Shown one piece after another: positions 36,095 through 53,730 of a DNA stretch of 64,000 bases (its first letter is position 1; every line of letters begins with the position of its first letter). The stretch comes from Rutstroemia sp. NJR-2017a BVV2 (taxonomy: Eukaryota; Ascomycota; Leotiomycetes; Helotiales; Rutstroemiaceae). The stretch lies in assembly GCA_002946415.1 (NCBI GenBank), contig NJPS01000076.1, positions 1,178,001 to 1,242,000 on the forward strand, in the 5' to 3' direction. Made by a program: the position numbers and the translations under genes. The notes under the pieces are model-generated. The model made no database searches, was not told the origin of the DNA, and was given only the letters and a program-made list of their open reading frames with translations.

Positions 36095-39000
36095 ATGTCC
36101 TTCGGCTTCTCAGTAGGCGACTTTCTTGCAGTAGCGTCACTAATAAATGAGGTTATAGTCAGTCTCAAAGATGCAGGCGGCGCCGCGGCGGATTACCAGC
36201 AGCTAATCGTGGAGCTCCATGGACTTCAGCGGGCGCTAGACAGCATTGAAAATCTTCGCGTTGATGCAGGCACACCACAAGCAGAAAATATCAATAATTT
36301 GAAGGTCACGGCGCTTGGCTGTCGATATGTGTTGGAGGAGGCTCTAAAAAAGCTTAGATCTTATGAGAGTTTGAAGTTGGGTCAGAAGAGCAGTTCTTTA
36401 GGTGAGTGGCAGTGTGACGAAGAATTCTTGCTTATTTCCTTGATCTCTAGGTCTCCAAGTTAGGAATATTCATTGTAGCACTATGGGGCATAGGGGTTCT
36501 CGGGACTTGTAGAGCTACATCAAATTTTCAATGTATGAGAAACGTGCGAAGAATGAATACTGATATCCCGCCCTTGATACTAGTTGCAGTGTCTGGCAAG
36601 AAGATCAAATGGCAAATCATGATGAAGGAAGATGTGGATGCACTGAGAACTCGCCTGAATTCTCACACGAACTACTTGAATATGAGGCTTTCAACCGAAA
36701 TATTGTATGTCAACGAGTCAAAGACTATTCTTGGATTGCAGGCTGCTTACTCTACATATCTAGACGAGGCACATGTGCTGCAACTGCTCGAGCCGATAAA
36801 AGTCTCGGGGTCGTTACTCAAAAGCTCGAAGAAACTCGTCTGGACGTTCAAGGAATGCGGTTCGACTTAGAAGAGAATAAAGTGGGGGAAATTCTTGATT
36901 GGGTCTCACCACTGAGGATGTACGATAAGCAGCAGGATACCTTCTCTCGACACCAAGAGGAGACAGGAGGTTGGCTCTTGGAGACGCCGGAATTCGTCAG
37001 GTGGCTAGAAAACCAGAGCTCGAGTGCAATACTCTGGTGTCCAGGGCATCGTAAGTCACTCATACAGTCATATTGACCGGATAGCTGGCAGATACTGATA
37101 TTAGACAGCCGGCGCTGGTAAGACTGTCATGAGGTATGTGCTCGCCGTACTACTCGGAGTAGTACCGTACTAGTACGGCGGTAAACGAGTAGTCCACTCC
37201 TTTACCGCCTCGGATTCTTAGCTGATGCTTGTTAGCTCCATGGTGGTCAATCATATCCAAACGAACTTCCAGAGCCACAATGTCGGGGTGGCATTCTTCT
37301 ATTGCGATTACAAACAGAGCCCGACTGCCTTCAACATACTGTCCAGTATAGCTAGACAACTAGCTGAAAAGGGGCAAGGTCTCGGAATACTCCCTAAGCT
37401 CTACAAGGAGCATAACAACGGCAGCAGTAAGTTGTTATTCGAAGAGCTTCGGACTATTTTAGTAGCTCTCTGTGGAGCATATGATCAAGTCTACATTCTT
37501 GTTGATGCACTTGATGAGTGTCCTCTTACTGAAGAAAGGACACTCGTCCTTGATACGCTAAAAAGGATACCACAGCTGTCTGTCAGAACCTTGATCACAA
37601 GCCGACCGAATTTTGAGGATATCAACTCAGCACTAGTAGCAGATCCTCAGATCGAGATTATTGCACGAGATGTCGATATTAAATCATATTTGAGGCACAG
37701 GATCAGAGGAAATCCTGCGTTTTTGAAGCGAATAGCTAAGGATGATTTGGAAGAACAAATCATCGATGAAATTACGAATCGAGCTTGTGGGATGTACGTA
37801 TTACTGGCTATTTGACCTTGAATATGCTGTGCTCGGCATGGTCTCATCATTCTGACGATTCAATCATTTAGGTACCTTATGGCGGTTCTCCAGATTGAAC
37901 GAATCTTGACTGAACGTACACCAGCCAAGATTCGTAAAGCGCTTCAAACACTCCCGTCAAAACTAGAAGCGAACTATCAAGACACACTTGAACGAATCAG
38001 GAAACAGGCCGAACCTGATAATGAATATGGCATACGAATCCTTCAATGGGTCTCAACGTCTCAGCGACCCCTGGGTGTCAAAGAACTCTCTTTAGCATTA
38101 TCCATCGAGTGGAGCGATGATGAAGAGCTACCGCATTCTATTGATCCGGAAAATGAACCAGATCCCGACAGTATTGTAGATGTTTGTGGCGGGCTTGTTA
38201 TTATTGAGCCCTCCAGCCAAGAAGTCCGACTTGTACACTTCACAGTCCAGGAGTTCTTTAGCAGAAATTCATTGGTGCTCCCAGATGCTCACCACGAGAT
38301 ATTTAAGACTTGTCTTCTATATCTGAGCTTTGATGATGTTAGTAAACAATTGGAAGATTCTTTCGATCGCGGTTGCAAAGAGGGATACAAAACCTATAGA
38401 TATCTCTTGGCCCAAGACATTACTGAACGTGCTCGAATGCCTCACCGAACACGCAAGAAAGAGAGTATATTGGATCTTGAAGGGCGTTTGCCCCTCTTTA
38501 ACTACGCAGCCTGCTTCTATCTCTCCCACGCTCCAAAATCGTCCCTTCGGCCAAGTCTGGCGAAGCTCTTCACCCTCTTGTTCAAGTCTCGGCGCATGAT
38601 GATAGCATATTCTATTGCGCACCATCACTTGGGGCTTCATTATTATCTCACACCCGACTCTGAGCTCACTGGCTTACATGTCCTCGCCACCTTAGGGGCT
38701 CCAGCGCTAGCCTCACTCTATCTCGAGATCTACCCCGGCGTGGATCCCGCAAACAAGAGCGGAAGAACGCCTCTGCATTTCGCGACGGTAGCAAAACAGC
38801 TCCCAATGATGTCTTATCTCATCTCCAATGGCGCGGACGTAAACACACAAGACGTAAACGGCATAACGCCATTATTTCTCGCTGTGGGGACTATTTTCGT
38901 CCGCGGCGTAGAGCTTCTTCTCGCAAACGGCGCCGACGTCAACAAGAATGCCGGAAGGGATTTCCTCGGCAGCCAGACCGCGCTCCATATTGCCGCGAAG

Positions 39001-39318
39001 TGCGGAAATGAGCACTTTGTCAAACTCCTGCTGGAGAGGGGTGCGGATGTCGAGCGGAAGACGAATCTTGGTTTTACGCCGCTGCTGGATGCTGTTAATA
39101 AACGTCATGTGGGTATCGTGAAAATACTACTTCAAGCGGGGGCGAGAGCAGATGTGAAGGATATTGCGGGGAGGTCGGCGCTCTTGTGGGCACGATTTGC
39201 TGCTACTAGTAGTCCGGAAACTGAAGAGAACGAAAAGAACGAAAAGAGCGATGAGGGCGATGCCATCATTGAACTTCTTCTTGAAGCTAGGGCTTCGACA
39301 AACGGAGAGCAGGATTAG
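36095..39318 (+). CDS. NLR-like STAND protein: N-terminal helical domain, NACHT, ankyrin repeats
   Basis: Fungal NOD-like receptor, a family tied to heterokaryon incompatibility and non-self recognition. Six exons: 36095-36401, 36584-36704, 36764-37050, 37109-37133, 37236-37793, 37872-39318; 914 aa. Residues 1-150 (MSFGFSVGDFLAVASLINEV...) look like the alpha-helical N-terminal domain of fungal STAND proteins; the exact subtype is unsure. NACHT: Walker A GHPGAGKT at about 237-244, built across introns 3 and 4 by a 25-nt exon; Walker B YILVDALDE near 333-341; a sensor-like LITSRP follows. A winged-helix part (RILQWVSTSQRPLGVKELSLAL) comes next. Four to five ankyrin repeats fill about 700-880 (SGRTPLHFATVAKQ, NGITPLFLAVG, QTALHIAAKCGNE, LGFTPLLDAVNKRHV, AGRSALLWA). 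Exons 2-4 are short and were placed from frame and splice signals, so the least certain part is residues 95-250. Confidence 0.85.
37143..37209. repeat. Series of inverted repeats inside NLR intron 4
   Basis: Within the 102-nt intron (37134-37235): GTACTACTC (37147-37155) pairs with GAGTAGTAC (37157-37165); CCGTACTAGTACGG (37165-37178) is a perfect palindrome; CGCCGTACTA (37143) pairs with TAGTACGGCG (37171); GGCGGTAAA (37177) pairs with TTTACCGCC (37201), with an inner GAGT/ACTC stem. Most of the intron can therefore fold on itself. Confidence 0.85.
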
Positions 39319-42300
39319 TTCATATAAGTTGCCCTAAAGCTTTGCTACAACCAAATCATCTAATAATCCGAGATTGGTATGATATTCAACTTTTTCTTAG
39401 TCTCCTTTCTCCTCAATTGTTTTGCGTGTTGTGAATAAAATGGTGATTTTGGGTGATATAGCCCGATATCACAAATAGGCAGGTTTTTCCTGACCCAAAG
39501 AGGCTGGGGAGACTTAGATATTTTGCTTCACTCAACGATGAAATATTTCAATCCAGTTGGCAAGTCGGTCTTGCTCGGTGATATTGGGGACAGGAGCATT
39601 CGTATGACGTTAGATTAGCTAGACCAACTATGTAGCCTTGGCCGATGTATTACTCACAATAGGCAGTTATTTAGTGTTTGTGTAAGTGTGTGTATTCGTA
39701 TTGAATCATTCATATCATGTCTCTTTCTCTTTCGAGGAAGTCTAAGCCTGAGGCTAGGACTATGGTGAAAATTGACGTTATGCAGTACGAAGTAGGAGAG
39801 CGCGGCGCAGCACAGTAATTTGCGGAGGTTAACTCCCGTCGCACGAATGAAGACACCGGAGAAGGAAGGGGTCAATGGTGGTGCACGCGATGGAGGATGC
39901 TAACTCGGTACTTTACGAGCAGGTGGGTATGCCAATCTATCTGCCTTATCGACAAGAGAAAGATGGGAAATCCACTCACTCGGTGAACGAGGAAACAGAG
40001 TGGAGCCAGAAATTTAAACGACTACTTCGTACAGTAAAGCGGATCCACTCACCACGTTTTCTCGCTGACTCGGATTTGGGGCATTGCCATCTTCCTTGTT
40101 CGTTCCTGGTTTGTGGCTTTTAGGCTTTTTTGGTGCTGGAGTTTTACCGGTACAGAAGTTGCTGGGTGGAGTAGTGGTGTGCTAAGGATAGAAACGGTGT
40201 AACTAATGAACTAAGTTACTGGGTCGCTAGTGCCCTTTGCTCGTACTTTTGTGACACCCTACGGACCACGGTACCTGTCCCTAGGGCTTTGCTTCCTTCC
40301 TTCGTTCCTGACTGTGGTCGAGCCTCACCATTTCTCGCCTTTTCTTTCCGGAGGATTAGAATATGTAAGACGTGAAATCTAATATGAGGTCATATAATGT
40401 ACGACGATGTCCAATGAAATCCGAGATGTGCGTAGCCGCGAAGAATGGGGGCGGGCAGCGCGACGTTTCGCTAGATGCTTTTGAAGAGACTGGCCGCGTG
40501 TGTGGTCGTGTTGCAGAAAATACTGATGGTTAGTGAAAGGGCACGGATAGATGGTGTGCTAATTGGCGGCGCAATCGTTCATTTAATCCTGTGATCTGCG
40601 AATACGGGATGTGGTCGTCTGGGGCTCGCTTGGATCCGTATTTGGCTCTGCTCGGTGGGTGAAGAGCTTTGGGGCCAAGGTAAGGTAGGGATGGAAATAA
40701 GGGATGAGTTAAAGATACTGTGAGAATAAACGGATTTTTCTCCGTAGGATCCGGACAACTTTTTCGGCACAAGGAACTGGGGCTGTTCTTGTCTAGTCAG
40801 TGGCCGGGCAATTTTCGAGGCTTTTTTGAATCACACACTGCGTATTGATACCACCTATCAACAATGAAAGACACTATTGATAGTTGGAGGGGCAGTGATA
40901 GTACGCGGTTGCGGCAGGAAGGAGGAAGGATGGAAGAATACAAGCGTGCCTAGCGACGGACATACCTGCCTGAAACAGACACCTGAAGTCGGCCAGGAAA
41001 ACCGAACGGCAGCCGTGAAAAGGTTTGAGGTGACATGATATAAGATAAGCCGAAAATAGAGTATTTTATGTCCTGGAATAACTGGCAGCAACACGGTTGG
41101 TGACAACGATGAACAGTGCTTGAAACACTCGTAAAAATCAGTCGAATCGAATCATTGTTATCATCTCGCAGCTCCTCACAGTTAAGTGCTGACCTGACAG
41201 GACTCGAGGAGACTCGATTCGACTCGACTCGGTGCTACCGACAGATCAGATGGAGAAGTTGCAGCACGGGTAAGGCTACCAAGATTTACAGCCACACTCA
41301 TTTCATTTCACGAGTAGTCGGTGGGGGGAACGAGAACTGCTAATTGGAACCCGCAAGGCATCACTGACCGAGTCGGGAAAAGCGAGAGCTTCGGAGTAAG
41401 CTGACAACTACTACAGTACAGTAGTGACCCCACTTCAGCACAGATGCAGTGCACCGTAGGGGAGGCCTGTATGGAGACAGTATCAAACCAGAACCTCGGT
41501 TTGAGGAGAATTCCATTTTAGCCAGTTCCGTTCTGGTTCACAGTTTCGCAGCGAACTATTCATCCCATACCCCCCTGGTCGGAAACGTTTTCTCATCGTT
41601 TTCGGTTTCTGAAGGGTTGCATTGGAGATACCTGAGATGAAAATGTACCGCTGGTGAGTGACGTGCATGGCGACCGGGCGTTCCAGCATCCCTCGAACTG
41701 CACATCAAAAGACGCCAGTGTGCCTGATGGGGAAACATGGACATGGGGAAAGCCACTCACTGTAGTGACATATCTTGGCCGATACAATGCGCTTTTTTGC
41801 CCGAATTACAGTCATGTCATGTCATCTATCACATGTGGAGGATTAGGTGGAAGTACGCAGTCACCGAGAGAGAAAAGAGTAAGAACACAACGAAGCAGTA
41901 TCCCGTAACTACTGTGGGACCGGATGTTCATGGTCTGATTGCTTAGATTTCTTACTACTTTCTATATCGAGCAATTTCGATTATGAATTCGTCTTACATT
42001 AAGACTTTCTCTTCTCCTTACTGCTTACGGTCGCGCGGCTGAAATCTTTTTTCTTCGAAAATGGGTTTTTTCTGCTCTTTGTTATGAACTGCCCCCACTA
42101 TTCAGCCAATCGATCAAGGGGTCGATGCGGACCGCTGCAAGTGTGGAGTTCGAAATAGATTTTGGTACCTACCGTGCCTAGCCAGGGATGGGATGGGAAA
42201 GATCTGTCGACTCTGTCTCTCTTCTCATTGGTCATTTCACGAGTATTCTTCAGCAGACATTTACGAAAATGCTTGTCTTGTTCACAGAGTCTCATTCTCT

Positions 42301-42751
42301 ATCACTTTAACATGATTGCTCCGACTTCGCCCAGAATGGGTGATGTTGAACCTGGTGGGTCTTGTGGCTTTCTAATATCAATTTCTTTGGCACATTCCAT
42401 TCAGCTCACAGTTACTCAGCCCTAAGGACTAGCAGAGTCCCCCCCTAACCATCAACGACGTCGTTTTTTTTCCACCGTGCTTACATTCTTTCTTAAATGC
42501 TTCGCATTCCATGAAACGCCCATCGGTTGTTTGCATAAGTTCCAACATCTTCGTACGTGAAAACGTCTTCCGTAAAACTTTACTGTATTACACACCTTTT
42601 GCTTGTGGGATTGTCCTTTCACCAAGTATCCCTAGCGCCAACTTTGCTGACTCGGAACTCATTACCTGATTCCAGTACTACCGGCATCAACTGATAGTTG
42701 GTTTGTGGGGTATCACGAATCTCCACGTGTGTTTCGATACCACCTTTCAGC
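39319..42751. other. Intergenic between NLR and GMC-hydrolase genes
   Basis: About 3.4 kb without a recognised gene; open frames reach only about 87 codons and look random. Short GACTC/GAATC direct repeats occur near 41145-41230. The right end holds the promoter of the GMC-hydrolase gene. Confidence 0.5.
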
Positions 42752-45700
42752 ATGGCTTCCGCGGAGCCGACTCCTTCGCCTGTAACAGTGAACGGGGAAC
42801 ATCAACGACCTCATGAAGGCCGACATGGCGACAAATCAAACGATAGTCACAGTAGCTTAAGGCCCGAGATCAGCGACAATCTCAGCGACAAAGATAGCAC
42901 AATGGGTGGATCTATCGATAGTCTTTCACAAAATGGCGCCAATGGCTCTCCACACACAAGTCCAGCGTTGAGCGACGACGCGCCTCGTTTCTCAAAATCT
43001 CATCGCATTGAGTCGTTCGGTGTGAGGACGACAGCTCCGGGAGGACCACGAAGCAGAGCACATGCTAAGATCAGAACATACACCGATGATCTTGACAGCA
43101 AAGAATTCCCACGTATCTCGAAACCAGTAGAGCTACTGAGGAATTCTTACGATACAGTTGTGATCGGTTCTGGATACGGTGGATCAGTCGCAGCTAGTCG
43201 GATGGCTAGGGCAGGTCAAACTGTTTGCTTACTAGAGAGAGGGAAAGAAAAGTGGCCTGGAGAATATCCTGCTGGTTTGGCTCATGCCGCCAGTGAGCTT
43301 CATGTCTCGGGAAATTTTGCACCTGGCTTCTTGCCAGGCATGATGGTAGAAGAAGGCGATCCGACAGGTCTTTACCATCTCATTTGTGGTAGAGGTCAAA
43401 ATGCTTTCGTTGCAAACGGATTGGGCGGAACCAGTCTTCTAAATGCGAATATATTCCTCGAAGCCGACGACCAAACGCTAGCAATGGATTGCTGGCCGGA
43501 AGAACTCAGGCGGGAGGAAGAATTAAAACCGTACTACAAGCGCGCAGCAGACGTCTTAGAACCACACAGTTACCCCGAAGATTGGCCAAAGCTTCCAAAG
43601 TTGACCTTACTCGAAAAGCAAGCAAAAATCCTTGGTATGCAAGAGAAATTTTATCGTCCAAAGCAAACGACACGCTTCTTGGGTGGACCAAACAGTACGG
43701 GAGTGGAGATGTATCCGTCGGCGTTGACTGGTATGGATTGTACTGGTGTCAACGACGGGAGCAAGAGTAGTACTTTGGTCAATTACCTGGCTGATGCCTG
43801 GAACTGGGGAGCAGAAATGTTCTGCGAATGCGAAGTAAGATACGTCCAGAAACATCCGGAGCAAGAAGGCTACCTGGTGTACTTCGCGTGGCACGGAAGT
43901 CACAGGGGTAGCTTCAAAACAAACATCTACGAGGATCTCATGTGGGTCCATGCGAAGAAATGTGTATTCCTTGGTGCTGGTGCCATTGGTACTACTGAGA
44001 TTCTTCTTCGCAGCAGGAGCTTGGGAATGAGCATGAGCGATCGCGTCGGCAAGGGAATGAGCGGAAACGGTGACATGCTCGCTTTCGGTTACAATACCAA
44101 CGACGATGTCAATGCCATTGGTAGAGCTTCGCCTGCAGCTGATAACCCGATTGGTCCTACTATTACCGGTATCATTGACAATCGAGCGGGTCATGAAAAT
44201 CATCTGGACGGATATGTGATTGAAGAAGGAGCGATACCGAAAGCGCTTGCTCCTCTATTTCAATTCATGCTTGAAAAGCTCCCAGGAAGTGAACCGCCGG
44301 AAGATCTCAGTCAACTAGAGAAGCTCAAACACACACTTGCATCTGCAGGAAGCAGATTCCTTGGTCCATACTACAAGAAGGGAAGCATTGAGAAAACACA
44401 GGTTTATCTCGTCATGAGCCACGATAGCAATCAAGCAATCCTTACACTTAAAGACGATAAACCTCTTCTTGAGTTCCTTGGTGTTGGTCGAAGCGATCAT
44501 GTTAAGAAGATCAACAATGTTCTCAAGGAGGCGACAGAGGCTGTTGGTGGAACATTCGTCAACAATCCATTCTATGCTGCACTTGGGCAACAAGAAATTA
44601 CCGTTCATCCCATTGGCGGTGCTTGCATGAGTTCAGACAACACCGCGCAATACGGTGTCACGAATCACTTTGGTGAGCTTCTTACCGGACATGGCAGCGA
44701 GACTTATCCTGGCCTCATCGTCTCAGATGCTTCAGTGATCCCCACCGCTCTTGGCGTCAATCCATTCGCAACAATCACAGCATTAGCCGAACGATCAGTT
44801 GAGCATGCTGCAAAGAATATTGGTCTTAACATCGATTACAAGACGGAGAACGGTCTGCTAGATTTATTCGGCAAGCCGAAGTTCCTTCCACCTCACCCGC
44901 AACTTAACAGTGTCCAAACTGATGAAGTTGTGAGAGCGACAGCGATGGTCGATGAGACTTCAGATTCGAAAACAAGTGGATTCGGGTTTACTGAGGTTAT
45001 GGAGGGCTTCATTCATGTAGGGCCGAATTTGAAGGGTGATCATAGAGAGGATTATGAGATTGCTGCGAAGACTGCGAGGGGGCTTTGTGAGGCTTCGAGG
45101 TTTTTCTTGAGTGTTAAGGCTTTTGATACTCACAGAAGTAAGTTTTGTTTCTTCGAGTATTTTCAATTCGCTAACATTGGTCTTTAGTTGTCCATCGAGC
45201 AGATCATTCTGCGATGTTGACTGGCACATTCGTTTGTGCGTCATTACCCGGAAGTCCATTCATGGTACAGCGAGGCGATTTCCATCTCTTCAGTGTTGAT
45301 CACCAAGCTCCGGGTACACGTAACTTGACATATGACTTCGATATGACTTCTACGGAGGGCAAGCAATTGCACTTCCATGGATACAAGATCGTCGACTCGT
45401 CGGTAGCGCTGGGACCATGGAAGTTCTGGAGCGCTGCATCAACTCTCTATGTTACTATCTCCGAGAAAGGTAACAGCAAAGCTATTCTCGGACGTGGCAT
45501 GATGCACATCGAGCCAAAAGCATTCCTCTCCCAGCTCTTTACACTCAAAGCAGTTGGTACCAATTTCTGGTCCCGTCTCCAGTCTACCACAAGCTTCATG
45601 ACCTTTTTCGCCAAACAATCCGCCAACCTTTTCTTCGCCCCCTTCACCTACCTCCAATACCCATCTGTCACCTACAGTGGCTACATCAACGATACCCCTC

Positions 45701-46949
45701 CCGACCAAACCATCCAAATCGTCGCCAGCGACGGCGTTCAGACCCTCCTTCACATGTGGGAACCCCAGAACCCCACCATTGAAACCAAGAATCTCTTCCT
45801 CATCCCTGGCGCCTCAGTCGACCACCAAATCTTCGCCCTTCCAACCATCGAAGTCAACGCCATCAATTACTTCACCCACGCCGGCTACCGCTGCTTCGTC
45901 ACTGTGCATCGTATCTGCCAGCTCATGGTCGCAGAGGACAACTGGACGACTTTCGATTCCCGTCTCGATATCAAAGCCTGCTTGCAATGGATCCGCAAAC
46001 AGCATGGCCATGATCCTATCTATACTATTGCGCATTGTATGGGTTCGGTGGCGTTCGCGTCGGGTCTGCTCGATGGTACGATTCCAGCGAGTTGGATTCT
46101 GGGCGTGACGTGTTCGCAGGTTTTCATGAATCCCATTTGGGCGACGTTGAATCTGGCGAAGGCGATGGCGGGTCCGATTCCGTTTGATAAGCTGTACAAG
46201 CTTTTTGGAGGGAATTGGTTCTCGTGTTCGTCGACGAAAGAGGATTCCTATTTCCAGCAATTGGTCAATCAGTTGTTGAGGTTTTATCCAGACCAGAGAT
46301 GTGAGATTTGTAATAATGTCTCTTGTCATCGCTGTTCGTTGATTTTCGGCCGGTATGTTCCTCCCCTCATTCAGCCCCTCTTTCTAATCTCTTTCTTTTC
46401 TGCTTTGATTGTTGCTTGCCTGAATTAGTACTAATATATTTGGTTTACAGTCTTTGGAATCACAATAACCTCAACGAAGCCACCCACCGACAAACCAACC
46501 GTTTCTTCTCCGGCGTCAACATGACATGTCTGCACCTCCTCATGCGCATGGGTGTTAAAGGCCACGTAACTGGCAACGCGCCCTTGTTCCATCCGCTCAC
46601 CTCCTCCAAGAACATCCGCCGATTAAAGAACATCCCATTCTTCCTATTCTCCGGCTCCGATAACAAAGTCCTGACCCCTGAAAGCACGACCAGAACACTG
46701 GAGATGCTGAGAGATGAATTGGGCGGGGAAAATAGCTTGTATGAACGCATGGAGATTAGAGGGTATGGACATCTGGATTGTTGGATGGGTAGGGAGGCCT
46801 ACAAGGATGTGTATCCCGAGGTTAGGGAGAGGGTCGATAGGGTGGTTAGGGGCAGGGAGTATAGGTATGTGGAGCCAGTGGGTGAGTGGGATGCGGTGGG
46901 ATTGGGATTGAGGGCTGGGGAGACGCTGGAGGGGAAGAAGAATAAGTGA
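42752..46949 (+). CDS. GMC-type (cholesterol-oxidase-like) FAD oxidoreductase fused to an alpha/beta hydrolase
   Basis: Bifunctional 1349-aa protein. Exons 42752-45137, 45188-46352, 46451-46949 (introns 50 and 98 nt). I start at 42752 (MASAEPTPSP), not the in-frame 42698, as it opens the Ser-rich disordered leader (1-125). The FAD dinucleotide fold is at about 133-165 (VVIGSGYGGSVAASRMARAG, then ERG). The GMC C-terminal half has HPIGGACM near 619 (catalytic His region) and NPFATITALAERS near 669. This resembles the cholesterol-oxidase branch. From about 800 a linker and beta-rich segment leads to the hydrolase domain: oxyanion/strand region FLIPGASVDHQ, nucleophile elbow AHCMGS with Cys1079 where most relatives have Ser, acid in FSGSDNKVLTPES (about 1254), His in GYGHLDCW (about 1290). 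No signal peptide, so probably intracellular. Substrate is unknown; a sterol or other lipid oxidised then hydrolysed would suit the fusion. Confidence 0.88.
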
Positions 46950-53106
<6,157 letters not shown>

Positions 53107-53730
53107 TCCTAGAATGACTGTTGTAGTGGATTGCTGCTGTGATTCAGGGGGGCGATGGTTGCAGGGCTCGCTGATGACCTATTTCTAATGGTGATATTGT
53201 ATGAAATTTTCTAATCTGGGCTGTAAGTTCCCATCCTTGGGTTATCTGATACATGGCACATATTTTTGATAACTAAAAATGAATTTTAATGGTAGTTAAT
53301 CATGTGAAAGAAGTAGATTGTTTGTGAGGGCTAAAGGGGTGATGTAACAGAAGCTTCTTCTTAACCTATCTTATATCAGTTCGTGATACTAGAAGCTCGA
53401 AATACTTAATGGCAGACGGAGCAGCAGAGCAGGGTACAGTAAGAAGTGATCTAGTGTAAAGTTTTGCGAGATGATCGAGCCAACTTTTGGCTACTCGTGG
53501 GTAAAGTTGACGGTATGAATGTTATTTATGGTTTTTTTTCATCTCAGCGGTTGTCTGGTACCCTTCTCAATGCACAAGCTATCCTTATTAATGTCAATAT
53601 ATCATGGTCCACGATTCATCCCATTGGTCCCATTTTCTACATATTATAAACTAAAATACAATCCATTCAATCCTTCCAAACTCCACCACTCAGTCACCTT
53701 CATATCCATTCATCATGTCGCCCAGATTCT
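53107..53730. other. Convergent 3' intergenic region
   Basis: About 620 bp between the stops of the GH32 gene (plus) and the repeat-peptide gene (minus). AT-rich; no gene recognised. Confidence 0.6.
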
